Origin: 21-14-0-10-47-8 sp966211455
GTDB taxonomy: Bacteria; Bdellovibrionota; Bdellovibrionia; Bdellovibrionales; Bdellovibrionaceae
Reading direction: 5' to 3'
Assembly: GCA_966211455.1 (NCBI GenBank)
Contig: CBIHNI010000002.1
Location: 62,001 to 126,000, forward strand
DNA: 64,000 bases
Positions 50,630-60,500 of the stretch are shown piece by piece. The position numbers and the translations under genes are program-made. Below the pieces are notes generated by a model that saw nothing but the letters and a program-made list of their open reading frames with translations, was not told the DNA's origin and searched no databases. Position 1 is the stretch's first letter; each line of letters opens with the position of its first letter.

Positions 50630-51874
50630 CTAAATTTTCACCGCTTCGGCCGGTTTGTTCGGCTCGGGGATCGCCTTGTGGATGAGGTACATCAGGGCGA
50701 TTGTGACCAGGGTGGTGCCAACCATGACGTAGCCTAAAACTTCGAAATGTTGAAGAGGACCATTATTCTCCTGAACGACGATCATACCGGCGATGACCGA
50801 AGCGATCCCGCCGGCAATTTGTTGCAATGAAGCGCTGATCGACATAAAGGCACCGCGATTGGCCGGTGATGGGATAGCGGACATCAGCGCCTGCGATGGA
50901 ATCATGCGCGAGAAAATCCCCAGGAACATGACCACATTCACCAAAATGACAACCCACAAAGGTGTCACCCCTAGCTGAGTGTATATCAGGACCATCACGA
51001 TACTGACCACCGTGCCGAATAAAAAGACCGGAAATTTTCCGAAGATATCGCTGGCTCGTCCGACCAAAGGGCCGATGAAAATGGCGGCGATTCCGGTGAT
51101 CAGGTAAATCATCGGCAGGTGCTCGATGTCGATTCCAAGATTGCTCACTGTAAATGCACTTCCAAATGGCATCAGCATGTAGCCGCCGATCGATAGCAGA
51201 GCCGTAACGGTGAAGGCCAAGGCATGACGACCATTTAGCAAAGTGTGCATCAGGTGTCCAAAAGCATTGCGATCGACTTGCAGCTTTAAGTGGGCATCAA
51301 TCGGTTGCATATACGCGACGATGAAAATGCCCGCGATCAAACTGACCAGGACGATCATCATAAAAGGTGCGTGCCATCCCCAAAGATTGGAAAAGAAAAG
51401 CCCCGCCGGAATGCCCAAGATTTGGCTCGCGGCAAAAGCCGTTTGCACAAACCCCATCACGCGGCCGCGTTGCTCGAAGGCGAAAAGATCGGTGATGATC
51501 GCAAAGACAATCGAGCCGATAACGCCGCCAAAAAGACCGGTGAAGGTGCGGGCAAAAAGTAAAAAGTGATAATTCGGAGCTAGACCGCAAAGCAAAGTGC
51601 CGATGATAAAGCCCGCGTAGAAAAATAAGAGCAATCGCTTGCGATCAAAACGATCGGCAAAGCCTGCCGCCAAAATTCCGGAAATCCCGGCGCTAAAAGC
51701 GTAAGCTGAAACAGCCACACCGAACTGCGCAGGTGATATGCTCAGGGCCGGCATCAAGAAAGCACCCAGTGGAGACATGATCATAAAGTCCAGGATGATC
51801 GTAAACTGTAGGAATGCGAGCAGGGCGATGATGAATTTCTGATAACGAGAGAAAGCAGCAGGTGCCGATGTCAT
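50630..51874 (-). CDS. MFS transporter, drug/H+ antiporter type
   Basis: 414 residues with 12 membrane segments. DFMIMSPLGAFLMP in segment 1 and GFADRFDRKRLLL between segments 2 and 3 (the G-x-x-x-D-R-x-G/D-R-R loop) are MFS landmarks. Probably an efflux pump or a metabolite exporter; no substrate can be named. No regulator is adjacent. Confidence 0.88.
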   Translation of the reverse strand: MTSAPAAFSRYQKFIIALLAFLQFTIILDFMIMSPLGAFLMPALSISPAQFGVAVSAYAFSAGISGILAAGFADRFDRKRLLLFFYAGFIIGTLLCGLAPNYHFLLFARTFTGLFGGVIGSIVFAIITDLFAFEQRGRVMGFVQTAFAASQILGIPAGLFFSNLWGWHAPFMMIVLVSLIAGIFIVAYMQPIDAHLKLQVDRNAFGHLMHTLLNGRHALAFTVTALLSIGGYMLMPFGSAFTVSNLGIDIEHLPMIYLITGIAAIFIGPLVGRASDIFGKFPVFLFGTVVSIVMVLIYTQLGVTPLWVVILVNVVMFLGIFSRMIPSQALMSAIPSPANRGAFMSISASLQQIAGGIASVIAGMIVVQENNGPLQHFEVLGYVMVGTTLVTIALMYLIHKAIPEPNKPAEAVKI

Positions 51875-51989
51875 GAAAGAGTCTCCGCAGGCTTGAAAGA
51901 TCCGATGTTCTCATTTGATTTTCGCTTGTGGAGAGAATTTGTCAATCTGGACTCTGCCTTGAGTCAAGATCGAGGGATTGGGTCGGGCA

Positions 51990-52229
51990 TTACAGCTGAT
52001 TCAGCGCCGCCTGCAGCTGATCTTCATCCGGGTTGCAGAGTTCATGAAAGCGATGAAAGGTCAAAGCGATCTCGCGATTTGAAAGACCTGGACCCATTTG
52101 CAAACGGCAATCGCCTCCGGGTTCAGAGGGCTTTGTTCCAGGGCGTGATGAATCACCGTCACCCCCGCCCGAAGGTGAGCAGGCGGTCCATAGGAGCGAC
52201 AAAAGTATCAGTGTGCAAAGTCGTTTCAT
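51990..52229 (-). CDS. Small lipoprotein, last gene of the exported operon
   Basis: 79 residues; lipobox WTAC at 14-17. The mature part is Gly/Ser/Pro-rich, then CRLQMGPGLSNREIALTFHR and a short helix with one more Cys (LCNPDEDQ). ATGA overlap with the upstream gene (52226-52229). Fifth gene of the operon 56121-51990. Function unknown. Confidence 0.65.
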   Translation of the reverse strand: MKRLCTLILLSLLWTACSPSGGGDGDSSRPGTKPSEPGGDCRLQMGPGLSNREIALTFHRFHELCNPDEDQLQAALNQL

Positions 52230-53056
52230 GGGTGGACTCCTTTAGGGACTGGAAATGGCGACGGAACGCCGGGAAGTGGGAAGTTTGGACAATTTTTCAG
52301 GTATTCGCAGATTTTATTCCAATCCGGTTCGCGATTTGGAAGCAGATCGCTGGGTGATGGGGCTCGCGGTGGTGGAAAATTGATATCCAGGTCTGGAAAC
52401 AAGGATTCCTGAAACACGCCTGGTTTTAGAGTCATTTCTGTGTCGCGCTGCGAGTTCCGGTCTTGAAAACGAATCGTGATCTTTCCTGAAATGGACAGGC
52501 TGCTTTGCAGCTGGCAAAGCTCAAGACTGCTTGCATTCTTCTGCAGGGTGATTTCCATTTCTTGCTGGCCGATCTCGACTTTGAGAAGCGGATACAGGTC
52601 TTCGCGCTCGATCCCGCCCAGCTCGACGCTGGTGATTTCAAAATCGCGGAATGAAAAATTCTGTTCGATGATCGAGGGATGCACGTTCATCACATCGGTG
52701 AAACGAAAAATCCAGCGAGCCCGATAGGGCCATTTTGATTCGGTCCATTCGGGGCGCAGGATGGATTTGGCTTTGGTTACATTCTGCTGCAAGCTTTCCC
52801 GCAGTTCTTGAAGCATTTCCAGGTCGCGCGGTCGCCCGCGATCCGTGCGAACCTTCGCGATCTTTTCGGCATCGGCGGAAATTTTTTGCAGCAGGCTTTG
52901 GATTTTTCCTTCGGCATTCATCGCCTCACATTCATTCGCCAAGTTCAACTCTTGATTGGACTCCATGGTTTGACGCTGACCTTTGATTCGGTCAAAGTCG
53001 GGCCAGCTCGAAACCCACGAGCAAACGCTGGCGATGCAAATCAACTGCGGAATCAT
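52226..53056 (-). CDS. Exported protein, unknown function
   Basis: 276 residues. Hydrophobic start of about 15 residues with two Cys (IPQLICIASVCSW), perhaps a signal peptide or a lipobox-like variant. Residues 40-90 are helical, and 120-220 beta-rich (EIGQQEMEITLQ, SISGKITIRFQD). The C-terminal 50 residues are Pro-rich with a Cys pair (ICEYLKNCPN). ATGA overlaps on both sides. No family recognised. Confidence 0.65.
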   Translation of the reverse strand: MIPQLICIASVCSWVSSWPDFDRIKGQRQTMESNQELNLANECEAMNAEGKIQSLLQKISADAEKIAKVRTDRGRPRDLEMLQELRESLQQNVTKAKSILRPEWTESKWPYRARWIFRFTDVMNVHPSIIEQNFSFRDFEITSVELGGIEREDLYPLLKVEIGQQEMEITLQKNASSLELCQLQSSLSISGKITIRFQDRNSQRDTEMTLKPGVFQESLFPDLDINFPPPRAPSPSDLLPNREPDWNKICEYLKNCPNFPLPGVPSPFPVPKGVHP

Positions 53057-53514
53057 ATGCGAGCCTCGATCTCTTTCAGTCGGCGTTCAAGCAAAAGCTG
53101 ATGCAGGGCCACCTTGCGCCGGATGCTAGCGGTCAATGTCGCAAGCTCGGTATCGTTCAGATTTCCCTGATTGGATTTTTCGATCAGCTGCTGCGCTTTC
53201 AAATCGGCTTCAATGCGACGGATCTCATTTCGTATCTGCTGGTTGCTGAGATCCCGGTACTGATGAATCCAATCGGCGACTTCTTGGCCCTGAATGGCGT
53301 AAGGCTTTGCTTGTTTCACCAAATTTTCAACGGACGGACTTGGAGCTGGGACTGATGGTGGCACCGAACGAGTGTCAGGTTCTGGCGGGGACTCTTGCGG
53401 TTCGATGATTTTTTCTGAAGCTTTCGGCTCAGAAATTACGGGGCCGTAAAAAGCAAAAGCAAAAAGCGTCACGGCGATCAATGCTAAAACGCTCAAAGAA
53501 AGTTTGGTTTTCAT
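53053..53514 (-). CDS. Exported helical protein with Pro-rich linker
   Basis: 153 residues from the ATG at 53514 (MKTKLSLSVLALIAVTLF). Signal peptide or anchor 3-22, then a Pro/Ser/Glu-rich linker (35-65), then a long helix or coiled coil to the end (NQQIRNEIRRIEADLKAQQL). ATGA overlap with the 52226 gene and 10 bases after the 53525 gene. Probably an inner-membrane-anchored or periplasmic partner protein. Confidence 0.65.
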   Translation of the reverse strand: MKTKLSLSVLALIAVTLFAFAFYGPVISEPKASEKIIEPQESPPEPDTRSVPPSVPAPSPSVENLVKQAKPYAIQGQEVADWIHQYRDLSNQQIRNEIRRIEADLKAQQLIEKSNQGNLNDTELATLTASIRRKVALHQLLLERRLKEIEARI

Positions 53515-53524
53515 ACCGGATCTC

Positions 53525-54475
53525 CTATAAAGGTCCAAGAACTTGCAGATTTAAGTCCACTTGTGGCGAGGTTCCGCTGATGTTGAGAGCTTTCTTATCG
53601 AAGGCATTGTTCCAAACCGGGCTTGGCTCTAGGTTTTCCCAATCGAAAAGAAGATCCATGGTTTGCAGCAAAACGGTTTCGGCTTTTTCGCGGCTAAAGC
53701 TCTGGGAAAACTGTCCACCCAAGCGGTATCCCAGCAAGGCCGCTCTTTGGCGGGGATTTTTGAATTGTTTCAAGGTCTCCAGCGAGATTCTTTCAACTTC
53801 GGCGTAATGTTTTTGCAAATTCAACTGATTCTGCAAAGTTATTTTAACCTCGCCCTTCGCCTTCAAAGATAAAGAAGCACGCTTCGTTAAAAGATCGCAT
53901 GCCAGATCCTTGTTGGATACTTTCAAATAAATGCCATCCACGTGCTCGACAAAAACCGGCGCCGGATTTTGAATGGCCAATTTATCGGCGACGGCAAGCA
54001 AGCTCTTGATTTGCCTCTGGGGGCGAATGCTTGTGCTGCGAAGACTTTCTGGTTTTAACAGCAATTGCCCCGGGGACTGGGTGAAATCCGGCAGCAAATC
54101 CGATTTCGACTTTGCATCCAGCTCGGGTTTTAGGTCTGCATCGGATTCACTGAGCACATTGTTTAGAGGTAAGTTCAGTTTGAATTCAACCATGAACTTG
54201 GTGTTGACCATATCGCTGGGCAGGGGCATCTGGTTGAAGCTTTGGTAATCGACCGCATCGGTGATTGCGACGGTACCATTGGCGTTCCAGACATATCTTT
54301 CAAAATCTTTGCACTCTTCATTCAATTCCGGAGGGCCTGCTTGCAGGTTCAAAACTTGATCCGCATGGAAAGCCGTCTGCCAGAACGGGGTTTGCACCCA
54401 AGAAACGGAAACCTGAGCAGAGGCCGCATAAAGCGGCCCTGCAAGCAGTGAAGAGATCATTAAAAATGTTTTCAT
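53525..54475 (-). CDS. Exported protein, unknown function
   Basis: 316 residues from the ATG at 54475: AGGAG is eight bases before this ATG but only two before the ATG at 54481. Signal peptide 1-19. One Cys pair in the mature part (EECKDFE, LACDLL). Middle region is polar and possibly extended (120-170); C-terminal half has LKAKGEVKITLQNQLNLQKH then helices. No family recognised. 23 bases after the coiled-coil gene. Confidence 0.65.
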   Translation of the reverse strand: MKTFLMISSLLAGPLYAASAQVSVSWVQTPFWQTAFHADQVLNLQAGPPELNEECKDFERYVWNANGTVAITDAVDYQSFNQMPLPSDMVNTKFMVEFKLNLPLNNVLSESDADLKPELDAKSKSDLLPDFTQSPGQLLLKPESLRSTSIRPQRQIKSLLAVADKLAIQNPAPVFVEHVDGIYLKVSNKDLACDLLTKRASLSLKAKGEVKITLQNQLNLQKHYAEVERISLETLKQFKNPRQRAALLGYRLGGQFSQSFSREKAETVLLQTMDLLFDWENLEPSPVWNNAFDKKALNISGTSPQVDLNLQVLGPL

Positions 54476-54498
54476 TTTCATTTCTCCTGTTTTGGCGG

Positions 54499-56121
54499 TT
54501 ATCGCTTCGGAACGAAAGTGGTCACCCAAGGTTTCATCACGACCTTCGAGCTGGACCATGTTTCCGTTGCTTCAAAGTCTTGCGTTTGCAAATAGCTCGC
54601 GGTTGATTGGCTGGAACCGAAAATGGAATCCAGACCTTGTAAAATCAAAGAGCCCGCAACGCAGTAGATATTTCCCGGACATGCGGTCATCAATGAATTG
54701 GCAACAACCACGGCGCCGTGCGGAGGAGGAGCTGAAGCCGCAATGATTTGATCGCGATTTGGAGCTGATGGCAGGGCCAAGTTCGCGATGCGCTCCATGA
54801 TGCGGGCTCGCATTTCGCTTTCGATGGTCAGGCGCTGTTCTTCGCTGACCTCGTTTTTCGGATCTTGAGTTTCCCACTCGATACGGAACGAGTCTTTAAA
54901 GAAATTATGCTCTTCCACTTTGGTCCAAGATCTTGATGAGAAGAATCCGCCGGACGAGCCGCTGCTGACGATTTTCTGGTACATCTTGTACATGTTGTAC
55001 TTGGCCGTGGCTTGAACTTTCATGGTCGCCGGAAATTCATAAGTGATCGTCAAACCGTAAGCCATTTTGTCTGCACCATAGCCTGGCGAAACATCGAAAG
55101 ATTCGGGGTGAAGCATGGGGCATACGCCAATCAAACTTAAAACCAAATTCGAACTGATCGAGCTTGGAAAAGCGGATTGCAGATCCATGTAATTGTCTTT
55201 GTGAACGCCCGGAAGCTCGTAGGCCAAAACGGTCAAGTCCGCGGGGATATCTTTCACGCTGGTTAAGCTTGCAAACAAAGTCGCTTTTTCAGTCGAGATC
55301 TTTTCAAACTGAAAGTCTGGATTGTTGACACGCAAAGTTTCAAGATTCTGATCCCAGTTGCTATTGTAGACAAGGGCCGCGCGGCCACCTTCCATTTTCG
55401 CGAAGGCCGAATACATGCCTTGAAATTCGCTGCGAATCGACATCAGGTCTTGCTTGGCTTGATTGAAACGCTGGGCGATGTCCCGGTAATTCTGCTCGAA
55501 AGCCGTGGCTTCGGCTTTTTTCTTATCGTAAGCGCGTACGTCCTGCGCATTTTGCTGAGCCAAAGTGCGGCGGTCCTTTTGCGCATTTCGAAGTGCGTCC
55601 TGGGTGCCGCGGATTTCATTTTCAACGCTGCCGCAGTTCACTTTGCAAGTTTGAGAGCTTGCATAAAGTTCCGTGAGGCGGTCTTGCATGTCTTTGATCT
55701 GGTTGTCCAGATCCACCAGAGGCTGCAGGCGTTTGTCGGCGATGATTTTTTCGGCTTCGATGCGCGCCGTTTTCAGTTTTTCAAATGCTTTGTCGACTTC
55801 GATTTTGTAGTCGTCACGGCGGTCATTCAGTTCTTTGATTTGGGCCAGCACCGATCGGCTGTACTGCTGCAAATCGGAAACCTCGCCGCAGAATCCGACG
55901 TTGGCGCTCAGCGTGTGCAGTCCGCGAACTTCGGCTACCGCTTCGTTGGGTGGAAGCACGTAGACTTTGCGAACATCGTTGTCGTCGGCGACAAGGCCCG
56001 AGGTTGTCGGGTTCACCAATCGGCTTAACAGGTTCATGTCCGTTGGGTAAAGGGTTGGGGTCGCGTGGGCCAGGTTGGCACCTAGAAGCGCCGGTAAAAT
56101 CCACTTCAAATTTGAGTTCAT
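54499..56121 (-). CDS. Large exported coiled-coil protein, first gene of the operon
   Basis: 540 residues, signal peptide 1-20. Residues 60-235 are a long alpha-helical hairpin or coiled coil (EVSDLQQYSRSVLAQIKELN onward) with an internal Cys pair (SSQTCKVNCGSVE). From 250 the protein is mixed beta. At about 490-515 a hydrophobic stretch (AVVVANSLMTACPGNIYCVA) holds two Cys. The architecture resembles periplasmic adaptor proteins, but no family is recognised. Five genes follow one another from here to 51990, all exported, and the last overlaps are ATGA. Confidence 0.72.
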   Translation of the reverse strand: MNSNLKWILPALLGANLAHATPTLYPTDMNLLSRLVNPTTSGLVADDNDVRKVYVLPPNEAVAEVRGLHTLSANVGFCGEVSDLQQYSRSVLAQIKELNDRRDDYKIEVDKAFEKLKTARIEAEKIIADKRLQPLVDLDNQIKDMQDRLTELYASSQTCKVNCGSVENEIRGTQDALRNAQKDRRTLAQQNAQDVRAYDKKKAEATAFEQNYRDIAQRFNQAKQDLMSIRSEFQGMYSAFAKMEGGRAALVYNSNWDQNLETLRVNNPDFQFEKISTEKATLFASLTSVKDIPADLTVLAYELPGVHKDNYMDLQSAFPSSISSNLVLSLIGVCPMLHPESFDVSPGYGADKMAYGLTITYEFPATMKVQATAKYNMYKMYQKIVSSGSSGGFFSSRSWTKVEEHNFFKDSFRIEWETQDPKNEVSEEQRLTIESEMRARIMERIANLALPSAPNRDQIIAASAPPPHGAVVVANSLMTACPGNIYCVAGSLILQGLDSIFGSSQSTASYLQTQDFEATETWSSSKVVMKPWVTTFVPKR

Positions 56122-56270
56122 AGATACTCCTCGTATCAGGTTTAGGTTTCAGGCGCCGAAACGTGGACGCCACGAACGGGAGTTCTTGCCAAGGCAGGAC
56201 CCGGTCCGGGAGGCTTTAAACGAGGAGTGAGGAGCTTTGTCCGGACGGCGTGTCCGGATTCTGGACAAGA

Positions 56271-56654
56271 TTAAAACCGAGTGCCCTGGATGTGGCTGAG
56301 ATTGATCATAAAATTGCGTGCGATGCCAAGGGCGCGGTTTTTCACTTCATTGGCTTTGAGACCTTCGAAATTTTCGTCGACGGTTTGGATGAAAAGCTGC
56401 AGCCATCTTTCAAAATGTGAGCGCTGCAAGTTCAAAGGAATATGCGGCGGAAAAGGTCGACCGCGGTAGCTGTCTTCACCCAATAAAAGATCTGACCAAA
56501 AGTTCACAAGCTTCGGCAGATGCTCGTCCCAGTTGACCTTGGCCGTGTCTTCGAAGATCGGACCGATCAGGCCGTCTTTTCGAACTTTACCATAGAACTG
56601 GTGAACCAAAGTTTGAACGTCTTCGCGGGATTCGATTTGTTTGCGTGCGGTCAT
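56271..56654 (-). CDS. Truncated haemoglobin, group III-like
   Basis: 127 residues. Pattern of group III truncated globins: HQFYGKVRKDGLIGPIFED, NFWSDLLLGEDSYRG, then PFPPHIPLNLQRSHFERWL, in which His80 is the proximal haem ligand and Trp84 follows. Group III members handle oxygen or NO. AGGAG six to nine bases before the ATG. It stands apart from the exported operon (150 bases). Confidence 0.92.
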   Translation of the reverse strand: MTARKQIESREDVQTLVHQFYGKVRKDGLIGPIFEDTAKVNWDEHLPKLVNFWSDLLLGEDSYRGRPFPPHIPLNLQRSHFERWLQLFIQTVDENFEGLKANEVKNRALGIARNFMINLSHIQGTRF

Positions 56655-56855
56655 AGGTGACTCCTGACAGGGGTGATTCTAAATCGCGCGGGCGGGGGGA
56701 GGCAACTGATGCTTTCGGTATGGCTTTCGCAGAGTTAGAGCTTTGTCGCGTTTAAAGTGGATGGATTGAGAAGGAGCTTGCCTCAAGGGGCGGAGCTTCG
56801 TCCCTTGTTTAAAACTTTGACAGGCACGGAAATATCCAAGTTTTGGAGGAATGAA

Positions 56856-58466
56856 ATGAAGAATTTCAGAATGGCCACGACCCTGATCGGAATGCTGATG
56901 GGAATGCAAGCGGTGGCCGCGCCGGTTTGTATCAAGGCCCATACCGAAGGCCGCCCCATGGTCGAAATCACAATTCCATTGTTGCCCGCGGCAAATGTGC
57001 CTTCGGTCAAACCAAGTCTCACGCAAAGGGTTCTGAACTTGTTCCGACGTGCCCCGGAAAAAGAGACGATGGTTTCCAAATCTGAATCGCGGCTGCAGGT
57101 CTCTGAACGTGTTCGTTTGCGTCCGGAGCTGAGCTCGGAGCAAATCGAAAAAACTTTGCAATCGGCCGCGGAAGACATTGCCCATCAATTTTACGACACA
57201 AAGTGGGGCGGATTTGATCGTCGGGATTACAATCATGAACCCAATTTGATGACCAAAGTTAGAAAAGGAAATCAGCTGGATATCGATGCGGCCGTGCGTT
57301 TGGGAGAGAAGCTTGAGCGCGCAGGCGCTTTGGATATGCTTGCGACCGAGCTGAATCGTCAAGGCAAGCCCTATCTTTGGATCAATGGTTTGGATCTTGG
57401 AAATCCTGTGCACCTTGAGCGATTTGCGATGCTGATTGGACCGGGGCGTATTCTTCAGCCCGCCCAGCAGTCGAAAGCCGTCAGGTTTTTGCTATCGTCA
57501 CCAGAGGCGGAAACTTTTCTTAACTTTTACTTTCACAATGATGTCTTGGCGGGTACGGGTTCCGTCTTTAAGTACGGCGTCGAGAGAGATTCGCTTTTCA
57601 CATTCACTCAGCAGTTGAAAATTCAGTGGGGCGGATTTCGCAGTCTGCTGAACAACGATCTTTCAAAAGATACGGCCGAGCGCGGTTTGATGTCCGGCTG
57701 GGCACTTTTGAATTGGTTTGAAAATGCGACCACGAGCCCCGAGTTTCATCGCTACTGGAAGGTTTTAAGTCAAATGAACGAACGAGCCCGTCAGCAAGCG
57801 TTTGAGGCGCATCCCTTCCTTCAGGAATCCATCAACCACCGGGAGCGCGTGAACTCTTTGCTGAAAAAATTGGACATTCAAAGCAACATGACTTTAAGTC
57901 CAAGCCTGTCTCGGGCTCAGCGAATCGAGCAGCAGATTTTGCTTGCACGCTTGTACCGAATGTACGGCGTGAATCAAGAGATGTTGGGGCATACGCTTGC
58001 CGAACGCCAGATGTGGCGGATGGCCGTGGCGACGTTCTTGCGAGAGTATAACTTGCTAGAGTCAAACTCGGCAGTGGCGCAGATTCGTCCATGGAGTCCG
58101 GCCGCCATCTTGCGTGTGCAAAATTGGATTAAATCCGATGTGTATTCGACAATTCGCGCGACGGTTTTGGGCCAGGAGAGTGTCGATTCAGTGACGATGC
58201 TCCCGGCCTGGCGCTGGTGGTATCCGTTGGATGCAGAAGGCAATGCGGTCACAAAGTGGCAAGGTGTCGAAAAGGTCGGAAAAGTTCATTACGTGGTGAA
58301 CAGCGGGGATGCGGATCGCCGTCCGGACCTCAGTCAGCTTCGTCTGGCCGTGACCTACGCAAATCAGCAACCTGTTTTGGTTGAAGCGAATTTGCGCAAT
58401 CCAGACGGCACCTGGAGAAATTTGGCATTTGACGTGATCGACGGAGAGCTGGTTCCGCGACGATAA
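56856..58466 (+). CDS. Exported protein, unknown function
   Basis: 536 residues from the ATG at 56856, with GGAGG six bases before it; the frame starts at 56757 but has no site there. Signal peptide 1-22. Mature part is mostly helical, without obvious repeats or Cys (only one or two). No family recognised. Convergent with another unknown exported protein (58501-59832); the two may be partners, but they show no sequence relation by eye. Confidence 0.7.
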   Translation: MKNFRMATTLIGMLMGMQAVAAPVCIKAHTEGRPMVEITIPLLPAANVPSVKPSLTQRVLNLFRRAPEKETMVSKSESRLQVSERVRLRPELSSEQIEKTLQSAAEDIAHQFYDTKWGGFDRRDYNHEPNLMTKVRKGNQLDIDAAVRLGEKLERAGALDMLATELNRQGKPYLWINGLDLGNPVHLERFAMLIGPGRILQPAQQSKAVRFLLSSPEAETFLNFYFHNDVLAGTGSVFKYGVERDSLFTFTQQLKIQWGGFRSLLNNDLSKDTAERGLMSGWALLNWFENATTSPEFHRYWKVLSQMNERARQQAFEAHPFLQESINHRERVNSLLKKLDIQSNMTLSPSLSRAQRIEQQILLARLYRMYGVNQEMLGHTLAERQMWRMAVATFLREYNLLESNSAVAQIRPWSPAAILRVQNWIKSDVYSTIRATVLGQESVDSVTMLPAWRWWYPLDAEGNAVTKWQGVEKVGKVHYVVNSGDADRRPDLSQLRLAVTYANQQPVLVEANLRNPDGTWRNLAFDVIDGELVPRR

Positions 58467-58500
58467 GATCGACCGGATAAGGCCCGCCCCGCCGCAGGCT

Positions 58501-59832
58501 TTAGCGTTTGGTGTGGGTCCAGCGGCACAAGCCGGCAACGCTAGCGGCGAAGGGGTTTTTCGGTTTCGCAGCCGGGCGGGCGCGATCGGCCGAAGCAATC
58601 GGATATCTGCTCAGACGCGAATACTCGCCCGGTTGAAATGAAGCCAGACGACTGAATTCGGCCGTTTGTTCCGGTGTCGGATTCAAAGCTTGGAAAGCTG
58701 GAACCAGGCTTTGACTGATCCGCTTTAAAGGCGCGTAAATCGGGTGATAATTAAGGTCAGGGGCCTTGTAGGAGCCGAGGAAGCTGCGCTGAGCTTTTTC
58801 TTTGTGATAGTTCTCCCAGTAATCTGCGGCGGAACGGGTGGCTTGCATCAAATTCAAAACTTGTTGGGCGGTGTAGCCTTTCTTAGGATTCGACTGCGTC
58901 CACGCTTCGAAGGCTTCAATCCGGTCCGGAAGCGACAAGCTTTGCGAGAGACTGTGAATGATCATCGACGCTTGTTGAGCGTTCGCCGAACTCATGAGCG
59001 CGGAAGAAAGCGATCGATCGCCCTGAAGAAGTTGACGGATGGCCCAGCCTGAACCTTCAACGCCCTCTTTTTTGCGAACATCCGGCATTTTCTCGATGTA
59101 GGTTTCAAGAAGATGAAAAAATGAATCTGCATCGGTGACGACCCTGTTGTTCATGGCCAATTTGAGAAGACCCTTGATCAAAATTTCCAGCTGTTCCGAG
59201 TTTCCGTCAGAGCTGCCAAGCAGGGTCATGAAAATTTTAACCGAGCCATTTTTGCCATCAGAAAGAGTGACCTCGCGAATGAACTGCACGGCCTGCGCGT
59301 AAGTAGAAAATTTCATCTGGCCAAAGAGAGAGAGAGCCGTATCTTCGATCGGAAGGGTCGAAAAGAGATGTTGATCCGGATCTAGAGAAAGGGTGTCCAT
59401 CGCTTGCTCGTAGGCGATTTGCAATCGACCCAGGCTGCGAATCACCTCTAAAGTTGCCGCTTTCGGATTTTTTTTGATAGCTAAAAGTGCCTGGCGGAAA
59501 GTTCGATAGTTTTCGCGCGTGTTCTCGCCCATCAAAAAGAAAAGGCTATCGGAAAGCGAGTTTACCAAGGCCACGATTTGCGCGGGTGGCAGGGTTTCCG
59601 CTTTCTGCAGCAAGGCCAAAGCGATTTTCGATTCTTGGTTGATCTCGGTGATATCGGCCTGCACGGCGGGCGACATCGGGACCCCGTCGACGCGCCATGG
59701 GCCCACATTGCGATTGGGATCGTTCTGTGGAGGCGGGTTTTCGCTCTGGGCGTGGAGCTGAAGCGTGAACACTGTCGAAAGAACGAACAGTGCCGAAAAT
59801 AGGCGGTTTTTCATTAAGGATGAACGCATCAT
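58501..59832 (-). CDS. Exported protein, unknown function
   Basis: 443 residues from ATGATG at 59832/59829, with AGAGG upstream. Signal peptide about 8-29 (ending LQLHAQ). Pro/Asn-rich stretch 30-45, then a helical body. C-terminus is basic (AGLCRWTHTKR). No family recognised. Convergent with the 56856 gene, 34 bases apart. Confidence 0.68.
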   Translation of the reverse strand: MMRSSLMKNRLFSALFVLSTVFTLQLHAQSENPPPQNDPNRNVGPWRVDGVPMSPAVQADITEINQESKIALALLQKAETLPPAQIVALVNSLSDSLFFLMGENTRENYRTFRQALLAIKKNPKAATLEVIRSLGRLQIAYEQAMDTLSLDPDQHLFSTLPIEDTALSLFGQMKFSTYAQAVQFIREVTLSDGKNGSVKIFMTLLGSSDGNSEQLEILIKGLLKLAMNNRVVTDADSFFHLLETYIEKMPDVRKKEGVEGSGWAIRQLLQGDRSLSSALMSSANAQQASMIIHSLSQSLSLPDRIEAFEAWTQSNPKKGYTAQQVLNLMQATRSAADYWENYHKEKAQRSFLGSYKAPDLNYHPIYAPLKRISQSLVPAFQALNPTPEQTAEFSRLASFQPGEYSRLSRYPIASADRARPAAKPKNPFAASVAGLCRWTHTKR

Positions 59833-60023
59833 TTAGCCTCTGTTTCCGCATCGCGGGCGTGGTTTTGTCAGCTATGAAAGAAAGCAAACCCGGTGCCTGC
59901 CATGCGAAGGGTCATCATCTTTTGGCGTTCGCAGGCCGTGAACACTTAGTGCCAGAAAAATATCGATGTGGCGATTTTTGGTTTAGTTTTGGATCAACCT
60001 AAAACTGTAACCCAGGAGAGAAT

Positions 60024-60500
60024 ATGAAAAATTTTATAACTTTGATCACTTGTTTGATTTTAACAACCGCTGCATTTGCTCAAGAAAGCGAATCGCGACA
60101 ACAGCGATCGCAAACAAGCCAATCGGCCGTATGTGATCTTTCGGTGTCAGCTTCAGCTAGCGTTAGCGCTCCGAAGACCTTCGAAGGACACGGAGAAGTT
60201 TGTGAAATCGCCGTCAGTGATGCAAAGGACAAGGCTAATAAGGTCGGATATGCTTACAGCCCGTCATATTGTACGTTCTCTGATTACTGTGTGCGCAGAA
60301 CTGGCTGGGAATACATGCCAAGTGGGAAGTCATTCAAAATTTCTCTGACTTGCAATCCTGGTTTGTTGGCGGGTAAGCAACAGCGTTGCGAGAAAATCTA
60401 TGCATGCCAAGCGGCTTATATCAATGACTCGACAAAAACTGCAGATGATTTGGCGAAGATCAATGCTTTGGCGCAAACTTATCACTGCACTGGAAATTAA
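60024..60500 (+). CDS. Small exported Cys-rich protein
   Basis: 158 residues, signal peptide 1-19. Eight or nine Cys in the mature part (AVCDLS, GEVCEIA, SYCTFSDYCVRR, LTCNPG, RCEKIYACQA, HCTGN), enough for four disulfides. AGGAGAG before the ATG. Function unknown. Its stop overlaps the end of the PhzF-like remnant on the other strand, and the island begins 270 bases on. Confidence 0.68.
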   Translation: MKNFITLITCLILTTAAFAQESESRQQRSQTSQSAVCDLSVSASASVSAPKTFEGHGEVCEIAVSDAKDKANKVGYAYSPSYCTFSDYCVRRTGWEYMPSGKSFKISLTCNPGLLAGKQQRCEKIYACQAAYINDSTKTADDLAKINALAQTYHCTGN

